A stretch of 64,000 nucleotides of DNA from Rhizobiaceae bacterium (GTDB lineage Bacteria; Pseudomonadota; Alphaproteobacteria; Rhizobiales; Rhizobiaceae), in assembly GCA_025698895.1 (NCBI GenBank), contig JAILWO010000004.1, forward strand, positions 1 to 64,000. The letters run 5' to 3'. The notes beneath the pieces were generated by a model. The model was not told the DNA's origin and made no database searches. It saw nothing but the letters and a program-made list of their open reading frames with translations. Made by a program: the position numbers and the translations under genes. Below are positions 17,609 through 26,212 of this stretch, piece after piece. Numbering within the stretch: position 1 is the stretch's first letter; every line of letters begins with the position of its first letter.

Positions 17609-18529
17609 ATGCATCCTGCGCTTTCCATCATCGCTTTCACCACGTCGTCCGGCCTGGGCTACGGGCTGGCGGTCGTGCTGGGGCTTGGCCTGCTCGATCC
17701 CGCGACCCTGGCGGCAAAAGTGGCCCATGTCATCGCGGGGTTGTTGATTGTCGGCGGGCTCATGTCGTCGACGCTGCATCTGGGCAATCCACAGCGGGCG
17801 TGGCGCGCGCTCAGCCAGTGGCGGACAAGCTGGCTGTCGCGCGAAGGCGTGCTGGCGATCGTGACGTTCGTGCCGTTTGGGCTGCTGACGATTGCGACCC
17901 TATTCTTCGACCGCTGGTGGATGGTCGCCGGCATTGCGACGGCACTTCTGTCGCTGGTGACCGTCTACTGCACGGCGATGATCTACGCCTCGCTGAAGGC
18001 CATCGACGCGTGGCATACGCCGCTCACACCGGCCTCTTACCTGTCGTTCGCGCTGGCTGGAGGGTTCACGACCGGCGCGGCCTTCGCCGCCATGGGCGGC
18101 GGCTGGTTCGAGCCGCTCGCCATCGTGGCCGCCGTCGCACTCGTCGTCGCGTGGGCAACCAAGCTTATGTGGCGTAACCGCATGATGACCGTGCGCCCCA
18201 CTTCGACACCCGAAAGCGCCACTCAACTGGGCGCGATCGGCCGAGTCCGGCTCTTCGAGCCGCCTCATATGAACGGCAACTATCTCACACGCGAAATGGG
18301 CTACCGGGTTGCGCGCAAGCACGCGCGCAAGCTGGCCATCATAGCGGTGGTTGCCGGAGGCGTTCTGCCGATCCTCCTGCTGGTCGTGGCAATCGCGGCC
18401 GGAACGGGGCCTGCTCAGGTGGTTCTAGCGGTGATCGTGGTGCTCTTTCACGCGATTGGTGTCGTCGTTGAACGGTGGCTGTTCTTCGCCGAGGCGCGAC
18501 ACGCCGTATCGAACTACTACGGCCAATAG
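17609..18529 (+). CDS. soeC: DmsC/NrfD-type membrane anchor, probable SoeC
   Basis: A 306-residue integral membrane protein with about eight hydrophobic helices, similar in length and pattern to DmsC-type anchors (HPALSIIAFTTSSGLGYGLAVVLG at the N-terminus, LSSTLHLGNPQRAWRALSQWRTSWLSREG). The conserved GNPQRAWRAL...SWLSRE block is typical of DmsC/YnfH proteins. It would pass electrons from sulfite oxidation into the quinone pool. It is the third gene of the soe operon, 38 bp after soeB, and ends 5 bp from the convergent lpxXL stop. Confidence 0.78.
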   Translation: MHPALSIIAFTTSSGLGYGLAVVLGLGLLDPATLAAKVAHVIAGLLIVGGLMSSTLHLGNPQRAWRALSQWRTSWLSREGVLAIVTFVPFGLLTIATLFFDRWWMVAGIATALLSLVTVYCTAMIYASLKAIDAWHTPLTPASYLSFALAGGFTTGAAFAAMGGGWFEPLAIVAAVALVVAWATKLMWRNRMMTVRPTSTPESATQLGAIGRVRLFEPPHMNGNYLTREMGYRVARKHARKLAIIAVVAGGVLPILLLVVAIAAGTGPAQVVLAVIVVLFHAIGVVVERWLFFAEARHAVSNYYGQ

Positions 18530-18534
18530 CGCAT

Positions 18535-19461
18535 TCAGCGGCCGACGATCTTCCAGCGCTTGTGGAACCACATCCACTGGCCTGGATCCTCGCGCACCCA
18601 GCCCTCGACCGTGTCGTTGAGCAACTGGGCGGTCGCCGCAACGTCGACGCGGCCGTCTGGCGCCCGTGGCAGATCGAGCCTCTCGAAGATGTCGAGGCGA
18701 AACCGATTACCCGGCAGGCGGATGCAGCGGGCAGGATAGACGTCGCATTCATATTGCCGGGCCAGCTTGGGCACCAGCGGACTGGTCTCGCATTCGCGGC
18801 CGAAGAAGGTCGTTTGTACGCCGCGATGGAACTTCTGGTCGACCAGCACGCCTATGTTGCCGCCGCGCTCAAGGATACGGGCGAGCGCGAAGGCCACGCC
18901 AGCCTTCGACGCCAGCAACTCGCCCATCGTGGCGCGTCTTGCCGAAAAAAGCTGTTCGGCCAGATAGGGGTTGTTCGGCGGGCGGAACAGAGCGGAGACC
19001 TGCAGGTCGAAGGCCGCGGCACCGATCGGCAGAAACTCAAAGTTTCCGAGATGCCCGGTAAAGAAGATGTGCGGCTTCCTTTCCTCGCGCAGCCGCACGA
19101 AGATATCAATCCCGTTGACCTCGACGCGTCCCACCTGGGGGTCCTGCGGATCGAAGTCGAACAGGCGATCGATGAAAATATACTCGACCGCGAGCCGCGC
19201 CATGTTGCCCCACATGTCGCGCGCGATCGTCTCCAGTTCCGCATCCGGCTTGTCAGGATAGGCCTTTCGCAGATTGTCCATCGCCACGCGGTGGCGGCCG
19301 ACCCACGGTCCGATCGTCCGAGCTGTGCGATCGGCGAAATTCAGCGCGGCGTCGGCCGGCAGGAGCCGCAGAAGGGCCAGCAGCGCCAGCACCACTTTGG
19401 CGATCAGCCAGTATTGCGCCTGCTTGAGACCGCGCAGGAGGGGGAACAGGATCTTCTTCAT
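18535..19461 (-). CDS. lpxXL: Lipid A very-long-chain acyltransferase LpxXL
   Basis: A 308-residue inner-membrane LpxL/HtrB-family acyltransferase with an N-terminal membrane anchor and the catalytic H-X4-E motif in TGHLGNFEFLP. In Rhizobiales, LpxXL transfers the 27-hydroxyoctacosanoyl chain from AcpXL to lipid A. It is the last gene of the acpXL cluster, 19 bp after the dehydrogenase, which supports LpxXL over a general LpxL. Confidence 0.87.
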   Translation of the reverse strand: MKKILFPLLRGLKQAQYWLIAKVVLALLALLRLLPADAALNFADRTARTIGPWVGRHRVAMDNLRKAYPDKPDAELETIARDMWGNMARLAVEYIFIDRLFDFDPQDPQVGRVEVNGIDIFVRLREERKPHIFFTGHLGNFEFLPIGAAAFDLQVSALFRPPNNPYLAEQLFSARRATMGELLASKAGVAFALARILERGGNIGVLVDQKFHRGVQTTFFGRECETSPLVPKLARQYECDVYPARCIRLPGNRFRLDIFERLDLPRAPDGRVDVAATAQLLNDTVEGWVREDPGQWMWFHKRWKIVGR

Positions 19462-19480
19462 CGCTGCGGGCGACGGGCGC

Positions 19481-20509
19481 CTATGATACCCGGAGAATGA
19501 TCTTGCCGAAGACGTCCCGGCCTTCCATGCGCTTGAGCGCGGAGCCGAGCCCGTCGAAATCCACTTCCGTATCGATGACAGGCCGCACGAGGCCAGCGGC
19601 CATCTTCTGCATGGCGTCGGCCATGTTTTCCATGCGGCAGCCGAAGGAGCCGATGATCTTCAATTGCTGTTGGAAGAGCTGCATCAGGTTCATGGACGTC
19701 GACACGCCCGAAGTCGAACCGCAGGTCACGAGCCGGCCGCCGCGCTTCATGCTGAGCATCGATCCGGCCCATGTGTCGGCGCCGACATGCTCGAAAACGA
19801 CGTCGACGCCCTTCTTCTTCGTGAGTTTGCGGACCGCACCCTCGAAGCGGTCCTCGCGGTAGTTGATGACGTGGTCGGCGCCGAGCGCGACCGCCTTTTC
19901 CATCTTGTCGGGCGACCCGACGGTGGTGATGACGGTACATCCCGTCTTTTTCGCGAGCTGGATCGCTGCGGTACCGATCCCCGACCCGCCGGCATGAACC
20001 AGGATCGTTTCGCCCGGCTGAAGCCTCGCATTGTCGAACAGCATGTGCTCGACCGTGCCGAACGTCACGGGCGCCACGGCCGCGCCGATCGCGTCCACGC
20101 CGGGCGGCGCGGGAACGAGCAGGCGCGCCGGCAGATTGATCAGTTCCTGCGCGAAACCGTCGAGATGGAAGCCGTGCACCCCGCCGACATGCTCGCAAAG
20201 ATTGTCGCGACGCTCTCGGCAGGCGCGGCAGAGCCCACAGGTGCGGGCGCCGTAGATCGAGACGAGCTGACCTGGTGCGAGCCCGGCGACGCCGGGTCCG
20301 ACCGCGTCAACCACGCCGGACGCCTCTGCGCCGATCGTCAGCGGCAGCTTGCGCTTGGCGAAGGCCATGCCGCGCCAACCCCACACGTCTATGTGATTCA
20401 GCGCAACCGCCTGGATGCGAAGCGTCACCTCGCCATGAGCAGGAGGCGGGGGCGGGGGTATGTCGACCGCTTCGAGACGGCGGTCTTCGATGAGCTGGAG
20501 AGCGCGCAT
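19481..20509 (-). CDS. Zinc-type alcohol dehydrogenase-like protein of the acpXL cluster
   Basis: A 342-residue MDR-superfamily oxidoreductase. The structural-zinc cysteines are present (CGLCRACRERRDNLC) and the Rossmann motif is ILVHAGGSGIGTAAIQLAKKTG. This corresponds to the adh/fabXL gene between the ketosynthase genes and lpxXL in Rhizobium acpXL clusters, where it is needed for normal very-long-chain acyl synthesis; its exact reaction (possibly enoyl reduction) is not settled. An unusual run of proline residues (PPPPPPAHGE) sits near residue 18. Confidence 0.84.
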   Translation of the reverse strand: MRALQLIEDRRLEAVDIPPPPPPAHGEVTLRIQAVALNHIDVWGWRGMAFAKRKLPLTIGAEASGVVDAVGPGVAGLAPGQLVSIYGARTCGLCRACRERRDNLCEHVGGVHGFHLDGFAQELINLPARLLVPAPPGVDAIGAAVAPVTFGTVEHMLFDNARLQPGETILVHAGGSGIGTAAIQLAKKTGCTVITTVGSPDKMEKAVALGADHVINYREDRFEGAVRKLTKKKGVDVVFEHVGADTWAGSMLSMKRGGRLVTCGSTSGVSTSMNLMQLFQQQLKIIGSFGCRMENMADAMQKMAAGLVRPVIDTEVDFDGLGSALKRMEGRDVFGKIILRVS

Positions 20510-20557
20510 GTGTGGTGCTAGAGCGTGCTACGGCAAGAGGGCAGCACCTTGCACCGC

Positions 20558-20635
20558 AGAAATTCAGCTAAAACAAATAGATGGGGCATGTTCCTGTCCG
20601 AGAGCCGGTTCCCGCTTTGCGGAACATGCCCTAGA
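20558..20635. repeat. Dispersed palindromic element GGGCATGTTCC...GGAACATGCCC
   Basis: The gap between the ketosynthase and dehydrogenase genes holds an inverted repeat: GGGCATGTTCC near 20583 and GGAACATGCCC near 20622, about 28 bp apart, followed by CTAG. The whole unit, including the upstream AAAACAAATAGAT, matches my recollection of a very common intergenic repeat in Mesorhizobium and relatives. Confidence 0.7.
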
Positions 20636-21899
20636 CCGGTTCCCTCGCCATGACAAGGCAGGCATTCTGACCGCCGAAGCCGAAGGAGTTCGACAGAACG
20701 GTGGACACGTCAGCCGTCCGGCTGACATTGGGTACAACGTCGAGCTCGATGGCGGGATCGGGATTGTCGTAGTTGATGGTCGGCGGAATGACGCCTTCGC
20801 GCATAGTCATCAGCGAAAAGGCAGCTTCGATCGCCCCGGCGGCCGACAGCGTGTGACCGATCATCGATTTGTTCGACGAGATCGGAATGGTGCGCATGCG
20901 TTCGCCGAACACGGTCGCGAGCGACAAATGCTCCATCTTGTCGTTTTCCGGCGTCGAGGTTCCGTGCGCGTTGACGTAATCGATCCCGTCCACGCCAAGG
21001 CCGGCGTCGTCGAGCGCCGCTCGGACGGCGGCGATCGCGGGCGAGCCATCGGGCTTGGAGCGGGTGCGGTGAAAATCGTCAGCCCGCTCGCCGCAGCCGC
21101 GTATGATGCCAAGGACGGTCGCGCCGCGGGCGGTGGCGTGCTCCAGCGATTCCAGCACGAACGCGGCAGAGCCTTCGGCGAGCACGAAACCGTCCCGGTC
21201 CTTCGAGAAGGGTTTCGAGGCTTTTTCCGGCAGCTCGTTCTGGGTGGAGAGTGCTGAAAGCAGCGAAAAGCGGATCAGCGCTTCGGCCGTTGCGGAGCCG
21301 TCGGCGCCCACCGCCAGGGCGCGGTCGCATTCGCCGCGCCGGATCGCCTCGACGCCCAACTGGATGGCGGTCGCGCCGGATGCGCATGCCGTGGACAGGG
21401 TAACGGGCAACCCTCTGGTGCCGAAACGGTCGGCCAGGTGATCGGCGATCGTGCCGAACTGAGTGGAATCGAAAATTCTCGGAGAATTCTCCTTCGCCGC
21501 CTGCTCGAGCAGCTTCTTCCAGCCAGTCGGGCCCTCGGCCCTGGCATAGAGGTCGAAACGATCGGACCAGCCGAGTTCAACTGGCGGCGAGGCGAGAAAC
21601 AGAGGTCCACCGAAGTCGCCATCGAGATCGGCTTCCTCGACCGCTTCGCGCGCCGCGCGTTCGGCCAGTTCGTAGGTCAGCGCCGAAGCCCCGTCATTGC
21701 TGGACTTCAGGAAATCAACCGTGCCGCAGATCGTCGTGGCCAGATGGTCGGTGGGAAAACGCGTTATGCGGTGAATGCCGGACTGGCCCGAGGTGAGCGC
21801 CTGCCAGTTTTCCGCCTTGCCCATGCCCAGCGACGTGACAATTCCAATGCCCGTGACGGCAACGACCGGGCGGCCTGCATGATCAGTGAAGCGCGCCAT
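20631..21899 (-). CDS. fabF1XL: Beta-ketoacyl-ACP synthase (active), acpXL cluster
   Basis: A 422-residue FabF-type ketosynthase with an intact Cys-His-His triad: TLSTACASGATAIQLG, NAHGTSTPEND and SMIGHTLSAAGAIEAAF. It should extend the AcpXL-bound acyl chain toward C28 for lipid A. The start at 21899 has an excellent GAGGAG site and leaves a 10-bp gap to the upstream ketosynthase-like gene. The partner gene seems to lack the active cysteine, so this subunit probably provides the condensation chemistry. Confidence 0.88.
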   Translation of the reverse strand: MARFTDHAGRPVVAVTGIGIVTSLGMGKAENWQALTSGQSGIHRITRFPTDHLATTICGTVDFLKSSNDGASALTYELAERAAREAVEEADLDGDFGGPLFLASPPVELGWSDRFDLYARAEGPTGWKKLLEQAAKENSPRIFDSTQFGTIADHLADRFGTRGLPVTLSTACASGATAIQLGVEAIRRGECDRALAVGADGSATAEALIRFSLLSALSTQNELPEKASKPFSKDRDGFVLAEGSAAFVLESLEHATARGATVLGIIRGCGERADDFHRTRSKPDGSPAIAAVRAALDDAGLGVDGIDYVNAHGTSTPENDKMEHLSLATVFGERMRTIPISSNKSMIGHTLSAAGAIEAAFSLMTMREGVIPPTINYDNPDPAIELDVVPNVSRTADVSTVLSNSFGFGGQNACLVMAREPV

Positions 21900-21909
21900 G
21901 GCGGCCTCC

Positions 21910-23097
21910 TCAAGCCTTCTCGACAAGGGCCGCGCCCTCGAAACGGTGATAGCCGATCGCGGTCGTCAGGATGCGGTCGGGTGCACCGCCGCTCCAGGGC
22001 TTTTCGGCTTCGGCGTCGAAGGGCGGATATGCGGCTCCGCGATGGACCGCAAGCGCGGCGAGCGCGACGGCGAAGGGAAGCTGGGCTTCCTTCAGATGGC
22101 CCGTCATGGTGGACATGCCGCGCGCTACAAGGTTGCCGGGTTCGTCAAGTGCCGTGCGCTCGGCCGCCGTCGCCGCATGGGCACCGGAGGCTCCGGAGAT
22201 CGCCAGCGTCTTCTTGTCGAGCCCAAAGCCTGCGATCATCGCTGCGATCGCATCCTGAAGGCCTTCACCGAGTCTGAGCGCGCGGCCGGATTCCACAGGG
22301 CCGAGCTTGGCATAGACGCGCCGGCCCGCGGCGCGCGCGTGGTCATGCGCTTCAAGGACCAGGAATGCCGCACCGGAACCGGCCACGATCCCGCCGCCGG
22401 GCTGGCCGTCGCGTGCCCAGACCGTGCGGTGGGGGCCGCGATGAAGATAACCCGCGAGCTCGTAGCCGAGCAGCATGTCGGAGTGCTCGGCGTTGAATGC
22501 GGCGCCGACGAGCGCGTGCGTGGATTGGCCGGCTCGGATGCGGGCTGCCGCATGTTCGAGCGCCGAAACGCCCGCGCCTTCCTCGCCCATGAAAGTGCGG
22601 GACGATCCGGTGACCTTATGGACGATGGAAATGTTGCCGGCCAGCAGGTTGGAAAGCTGGGCCAGGAACAATGTCGGGCGAAGCTCGGTCGTGAGCTTCT
22701 CGTTGAGCAGCAGGTCGCGATCCTTGCGCGTAAGCGAGGCTTCGAGAACGTCGATATCCACCGGGACGTCACGCTCGCCACCTCCCGCGGCGACCGTCAT
22801 GTCCATGCTCGAGACGAGAGCCTCGTCATCCTTCACGCCGGCGTCCTGCAGGGCCAGACCGGCCGTATAGGTGCCAAGCCGTTGCCAGGTTTCCATCTGG
22901 CGCTGGTCGCCCCGTTTGGGGATTTGAAGCGTCCAGTCGATTTCGGGCAGCGGGTGGACCGGATAGGGCGCGTAACGCTCGGTATCGAGGACCGGGCGCG
23001 GGTCCGGCGCCGTCAATGCGTTCCAATGCGCATCGCACCCCTCGCCGAGTGAGGAAACGATACCTATCCCGGTAATGACGACGTCGTGCCTGATCAT
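21910..23097 (-). CDS. fabF2XL: Ketosynthase-like protein without the active cysteine, acpXL cluster
   Basis: A 395-residue member of the ketosynthase family (N-terminal DVVITGIGIVSSLGEG). Where active enzymes have T-A-C-A/T-S-G, this protein reads HKVTGSSRTFMGEEGAG. Where they have NAHGT it reads SGASGAHAATAAE. Only the last histidine region (MTGHLKEAQ) is kept. It therefore looks like a non-condensing partner, comparable to chain-length factors, that pairs with the active ketosynthase encoded next. It occupies the fabF2XL position of Rhizobium acpXL clusters. The start at 23097 (MIRHDVVITG) matches the family N-terminus. Confidence 0.8.
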   Translation of the reverse strand: MIRHDVVITGIGIVSSLGEGCDAHWNALTAPDPRPVLDTERYAPYPVHPLPEIDWTLQIPKRGDQRQMETWQRLGTYTAGLALQDAGVKDDEALVSSMDMTVAAGGGERDVPVDIDVLEASLTRKDRDLLLNEKLTTELRPTLFLAQLSNLLAGNISIVHKVTGSSRTFMGEEGAGVSALEHAAARIRAGQSTHALVGAAFNAEHSDMLLGYELAGYLHRGPHRTVWARDGQPGGGIVAGSGAAFLVLEAHDHARAAGRRVYAKLGPVESGRALRLGEGLQDAIAAMIAGFGLDKKTLAISGASGAHAATAAERTALDEPGNLVARGMSTMTGHLKEAQLPFAVALAALAVHRGAAYPPFDAEAEKPWSGGAPDRILTTAIGYHRFEGAALVEKA

Positions 23098-23170
23098 GAA
23101 GACGCTCTCGCGGAACGCCCCATGTGGGCTTTGGGGGCCTGTTCCGTCAAGGATCGATCTATGGGACGGG

Positions 23171-23455
23171 TCAGGCAGCCGCCTTCGCGGCGACAAGCGA
23201 ATCGATCTTGGCGCAGAGATTCCTCATGACGAAGTATTCCTCGGTCGAGACCTTGCCGTCGTTGACCTCCTGCGTCCACTTCTCGAGCGGCACCTTGATG
23301 CCGAATTCCTTGTCGATCGCGAAGACGATATCGAGGAAATCGAGGCTGTCGATGCCGAGATCGTCGATCGTGTGGCTCTCGGGCGTAATCTTGTCGCGGT
23401 CGATTTCGCTGGTCTCAGCGATGATGTCGGCCACCTTGTCGAACGTGGAAGGCAC
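23171..23455 (-). CDS. acpXL: Specialised acyl carrier protein AcpXL
   Basis: A 94-residue acyl carrier protein with the phosphopantetheine-attachment serine in [19 protein letters not shown]. The length, the C-terminal alanine-rich tail and the neighbouring ketosynthases and lpxXL identify it as AcpXL, the carrier for the 28-carbon hydroxy-fatty acid of lipid A. It is the first gene of the cluster; the gap to the next gene is only 73 bp and holds no fabZ. Confidence 0.93.
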   Translation of the reverse strand: MPSTFDKVADIIAETSEIDRDKITPESHTIDDLGIDSLDFLDIVFAIDKEFGIKVPLEKWTQEVNDGKVSTEEYFVMRNLCAKIDSLVAAKAAA

Positions 23456-23624
23456 GGGAAGTCCCTTGTTGCGTGTCGCTGTGTCGTGTCGGGCGCAAAG
23501 CGCGGATCGCGGCTCAATAGTCGCTTTTGCCGTGAAAAAAAAGGGTGCAAGTCATCGGCATCGAAATGCGGCCGACGCAGGGCGCGCCGGCCATTTTGGT
23601 CTCGTTGGCTAGCTTGCGCCGTGG

Positions 23625-24101
23625 TCAAAGCGCGAGCTTGCGATTGTCGCCCATGTTGGGTTTCGAGTCGGTGAGCTTCGATTTGGCCAGTTCATATAAC
23701 TGCACCAGTGTCGAGCCGGAACGATCCCAGAATTGCGCTTCCTCCGGTACCACGGTGATGACCTCGACATTGGCGGTCTCGGCATCCCCGTCGAACCATG
23801 CGTCGGCGTAGCTGTTCCAAAGTTCTTTTATCACGGCGCGGTCCTTGGAGATCGACGCGCGGCCCGCGACCGATATGAAAAGCATCGAGCCCTCGTCGGC
23901 GAAGGCAAGATTGACGTCATGGTCTTCGCGGATTTCCCGTGTCTTCGGTGAGCCCGCCTCGGTGAGGAACCGGATTTTGCCGGCGTCCTCGTCGATATGC
24001 GGCGCCATTGGCCTCGAATGCAGCTTATCGCCGTCCTCGCTTGTGACCATGCAGGTGCGGAACTTGTTGATCTTCTTCCAGAAATCGGAGCGATCGCTCA
24101 T
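23625..24101 (-). CDS. Pyridoxamine 5'-phosphate oxidase-like (general stress) flavin-binding protein
   Basis: A 158-residue split-barrel FMN-type protein of the general-stress-protein-26 group: TCMVTSEDGDKLHSRPM near residue 20 (cofactor-binding RPM motif), IRFLTEAGSPKTREI and VVPEEAQFWDRSG. Such proteins bind flavin or F420-like cofactors; the reaction is usually unknown. The start at 24101 has GAGGAGG. It is divergent from the sulfofructose-kinase-like gene, and the regulon palindrome lies between them, so it may be co-regulated. Confidence 0.82.
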   Translation of the reverse strand: MSDRSDFWKKINKFRTCMVTSEDGDKLHSRPMAPHIDEDAGKIRFLTEAGSPKTREIREDHDVNLAFADEGSMLFISVAGRASISKDRAVIKELWNSYADAWFDGDAETANVEVITVVPEEAQFWDRSGSTLVQLYELAKSKLTDSKPNMGDNRKLAL

Positions 24102-24190
24102 GTCAGCCTCCTCGGTTGGCGTTCCTTGCGGAATGTCCGGCATGAGCAATCGTTCCGCCGCGATCTCACTTCTGTCACGCCAACTCTTGT

Positions 24191-24204
24191 ATCTTATATA
24201 AGAC
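24191..24204. promoter_or_regulatory. Palindromic operator upstream of the kinase-aldolase operon (regulon copy 2)
   Basis: ATCTTATATAAGAC, containing the perfect 12-bp palindrome TCTTATATAAGA and preceded by TTGT. The same TTGTATCTTAT string occurs in the suyA promoter. It sits about 50 bp before the kinase gene and about 87 bp before the divergent stress-protein gene. Confidence 0.75.
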
Positions 24205-24253
24205 TTGATAGGGTGCCGGCGCGCCGGGCTATCCGACGCCCCCGACACGACCA

Positions 24254-25162
24254 ATGCTCCCGGCCCACATGGCAACCGTTCTCATCGCAGGCCTAGCCAC
24301 GCTCGATTTCGTCTTCGACGTCGATGCCATGCCGCGCACGGCGGAAAAGCACCGGGCGCGCGATGCCTCCATGATCGGCGGCGGCGGCGCGGCGAACGCG
24401 GCCGTCGCGATCTCCCGGCTTGGAGGTCGGGCCAGTCTGGCGGTGCGCCTCGGCGATGACGAATTCGCCGCGCTGATCGAGGCCGGGCTCGCCGGAGAGG
24501 GCGTCGACGGTTCATTGATCAGGCGCATAGCAGGATCGCGGTCATCGTTCTCTTCCGTATTCATCGATCGAAAGGGCGAGCGGCAGATCGTGAACTTTCG
24601 TGACGACACGACATCGACGGATGCCAACTGGATCTCACAGTCCGATATGTCCATCGACGCCGCCCTGTCCGACACGCGATGGCCGGAAGGCGCGCTCGCG
24701 GCGATGCAACTCGCCCGGCGGCAGGGCCGGCCGGGCGTCATCGACGGCGAAGCGCCGGCCCGCCTGGCGCTTGCCGCGCTTGTAGCCGCATCGCATATCG
24801 CCTTCTCGGCGCAGGGGTTGCGGGAATTCGCAGGAACCGACGATTTTCGAGACGGTCTGGCGAAGGCTCGCGACGAGACCGGCGCATGGGTATGTGTTAC
24901 CGACGGGGCGAATGGCGTGGCTGTGCTGGAGGAGGAAAGGTTGCGCACGATCCCGGCATTTGGCGTGGATGCCGTCGATACGCTCGCCGCGGGCGATGTC
25001 TGGCACGGCGCCTTCGCGCTGGCGCTTGCCGAAAGGCAGGGCGAAATCGATGCGGTGCGGTTCGCCAACGCGGTGGCGGCGATCAAGTGCATGCGGGCTG
25101 GTGGAAGGGCCTCCTATCCGGACCGGGCAGCGGTCGAGACATTCCTGAAGGATGCGGCATGA
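24254..25162 (+). CDS. PfkB-family kinase, probable sulfofructose kinase (YihV-like)
   Basis: A 302-residue ribokinase/PfkB sugar kinase. GGGGAANAAVAISRLGG lies at the N-terminus and the ATP/anion-hole motif reads VDTLAAGDVWHGAF (the usual GAGD is AAGD). From memory, E. coli YihV shares several non-generic blocks: a DxRW segment (here SDTRWPEGA) whose arginine helps bind the sulfonate, DGE..., HIAFS..GL and a C-terminal AIKCMRAGGRASYPD. It would phosphorylate 6-deoxy-6-sulfofructose to sulfofructose-1-phosphate. It overlaps the aldolase gene by 4 nt. No clear ribosome-binding site precedes either 24254 or the alternative ATG at 24269. Confidence 0.78.
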   Translation: MLPAHMATVLIAGLATLDFVFDVDAMPRTAEKHRARDASMIGGGGAANAAVAISRLGGRASLAVRLGDDEFAALIEAGLAGEGVDGSLIRRIAGSRSSFSSVFIDRKGERQIVNFRDDTTSTDANWISQSDMSIDAALSDTRWPEGALAAMQLARRQGRPGVIDGEAPARLALAALVAASHIAFSAQGLREFAGTDDFRDGLAKARDETGAWVCVTDGANGVAVLEEERLRTIPAFGVDAVDTLAAGDVWHGAFALALAERQGEIDAVRFANAVAAIKCMRAGGRASYPDRAAVETFLKDAA

Positions 25163-26208
25163 AGATCGAACTGACCCCCGGCAAGCTGTGGGGCATGCGC
25201 AGGATGGCGGACGCGGCCGGGCGTTTCAAGATGACCGCCGTCGACCAGCGTCCACCGATCAAGAACCCGATCGCGAAGCACTACGGGCTGCCGGAAGCGC
25301 CCTGGGAGGACGTCGCCGGCTTCAAGGCGCTGCTCATAGAGACCCTGCAAGGCGAATCGACGGCCATGCTGCTGGACCCGCACTACGCGATTCCCAAGGG
25401 GCTTTCGCTGATGTCGCCGCAGAAGGGGCTGATCGTCACCCTGGAGGACTCGCTGTTTCGCGAGACGGATGAAGGGCGCCTGTCCGACGAGATCGACGAC
25501 TGGTCGGTCGAGAAGATCAAGCGCATGGGTGGAGACGCGGTCAAGGTGCTGGCCTGGTATCGGCCCGATGCCGGCCAGGCGGTCAACCGGCACCAGCAGG
25601 ACTTCGTGAAGCGAATCGGAGAAGCCTGCCAGCGCCTTGATATTCCGTTTCTTTTCGAGCTTCTGGTCTATCCGCTGAAATCCGACGCGAACCAGACGCG
25701 CGATTATGTCGAGATGAAGGGCAAGAAGGCGGAGGACGTGCTGGCGTCGGTGGCGGAGTTCGCCAGGCCGGACTATGGCGTTGACGTCTTCAAGCTGGAG
25801 AGCCCGATCAATGCGGCCGACGCGCCGGGGCATGGGATGGACGGATCGTCCGAGGTGCAGTCGCTCTTTGACGAGATGGGCCGGCTTGCCGGCCGGCCCT
25901 GGGTGATGTTGTCGGCCGGCGCGGGCAAGACCGAGTTCCGCAACATTCTAAGTCATGCCTATGCCGCCGGTGCATCAGGCTATCTGGCGGGGCGCGCGAT
26001 CTGGCTCGAGGCGTTCGGCCACTTTCCCGACTGGGATCGCATGCGGGCTGAACTCTCGGGCGAAGGTGTTGCCTATATGCGCGACATAAACGCTCTGACC
26101 GATGCCAGCGCGAAGCCCTGGCACGACCACGAATGCTATGGCGAGGACGGTGCTTCGATCAGGCCGGCCGATGCCGGGTTTCGCCGCTCCTATGGCGGCT
26201 TTGCATGA
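25159..26208 (+). CDS. LacD/YihT-family class I aldolase, probable sulfofructose-1-phosphate aldolase
   Basis: A 349-residue aldolase of the tagatose-bisphosphate aldolase (LacD) family, which includes YihT. The Schiff-base lysine is likely in VDVFKLESP; other family blocks are FKMTAVDQRPPI (N-terminus), MLLDPHYAIPKG, IPFLFELLVYPL and PWVMLSAGAGKTEF. It would cleave sulfofructose-1-phosphate to dihydroxyacetone phosphate and sulfolactaldehyde. The start overlaps the kinase stop (ATGA), so the two are co-translated. A tagatose-1,6-bisphosphate role is the alternative, but no tagatose genes are near whereas suyAB is. Confidence 0.78.
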   Translation: MKIELTPGKLWGMRRMADAAGRFKMTAVDQRPPIKNPIAKHYGLPEAPWEDVAGFKALLIETLQGESTAMLLDPHYAIPKGLSLMSPQKGLIVTLEDSLFRETDEGRLSDEIDDWSVEKIKRMGGDAVKVLAWYRPDAGQAVNRHQQDFVKRIGEACQRLDIPFLFELLVYPLKSDANQTRDYVEMKGKKAEDVLASVAEFARPDYGVDVFKLESPINAADAPGHGMDGSSEVQSLFDEMGRLAGRPWVMLSAGAGKTEFRNILSHAYAAGASGYLAGRAIWLEAFGHFPDWDRMRAELSGEGVAYMRDINALTDASAKPWHDHECYGEDGASIRPADAGFRRSYGGFA

Positions 26209-26212
26209 CGGT

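Noticed and set aside
13972-18529. Periplasmic DMSO reductase or formate dehydrogenase
   Set aside because: The catalytic subunit lacks a Tat signal and there are no formate-dehydrogenase accessory genes; the operator shared with suyAB points to sulfite.
24254-26208. Tagatose-6-phosphate kinase and tagatose-bisphosphate aldolase pathway
   Set aside because: No tagatose or galactitol genes nearby; the kinase has YihV-like blocks and its operator is shared with suyAB.
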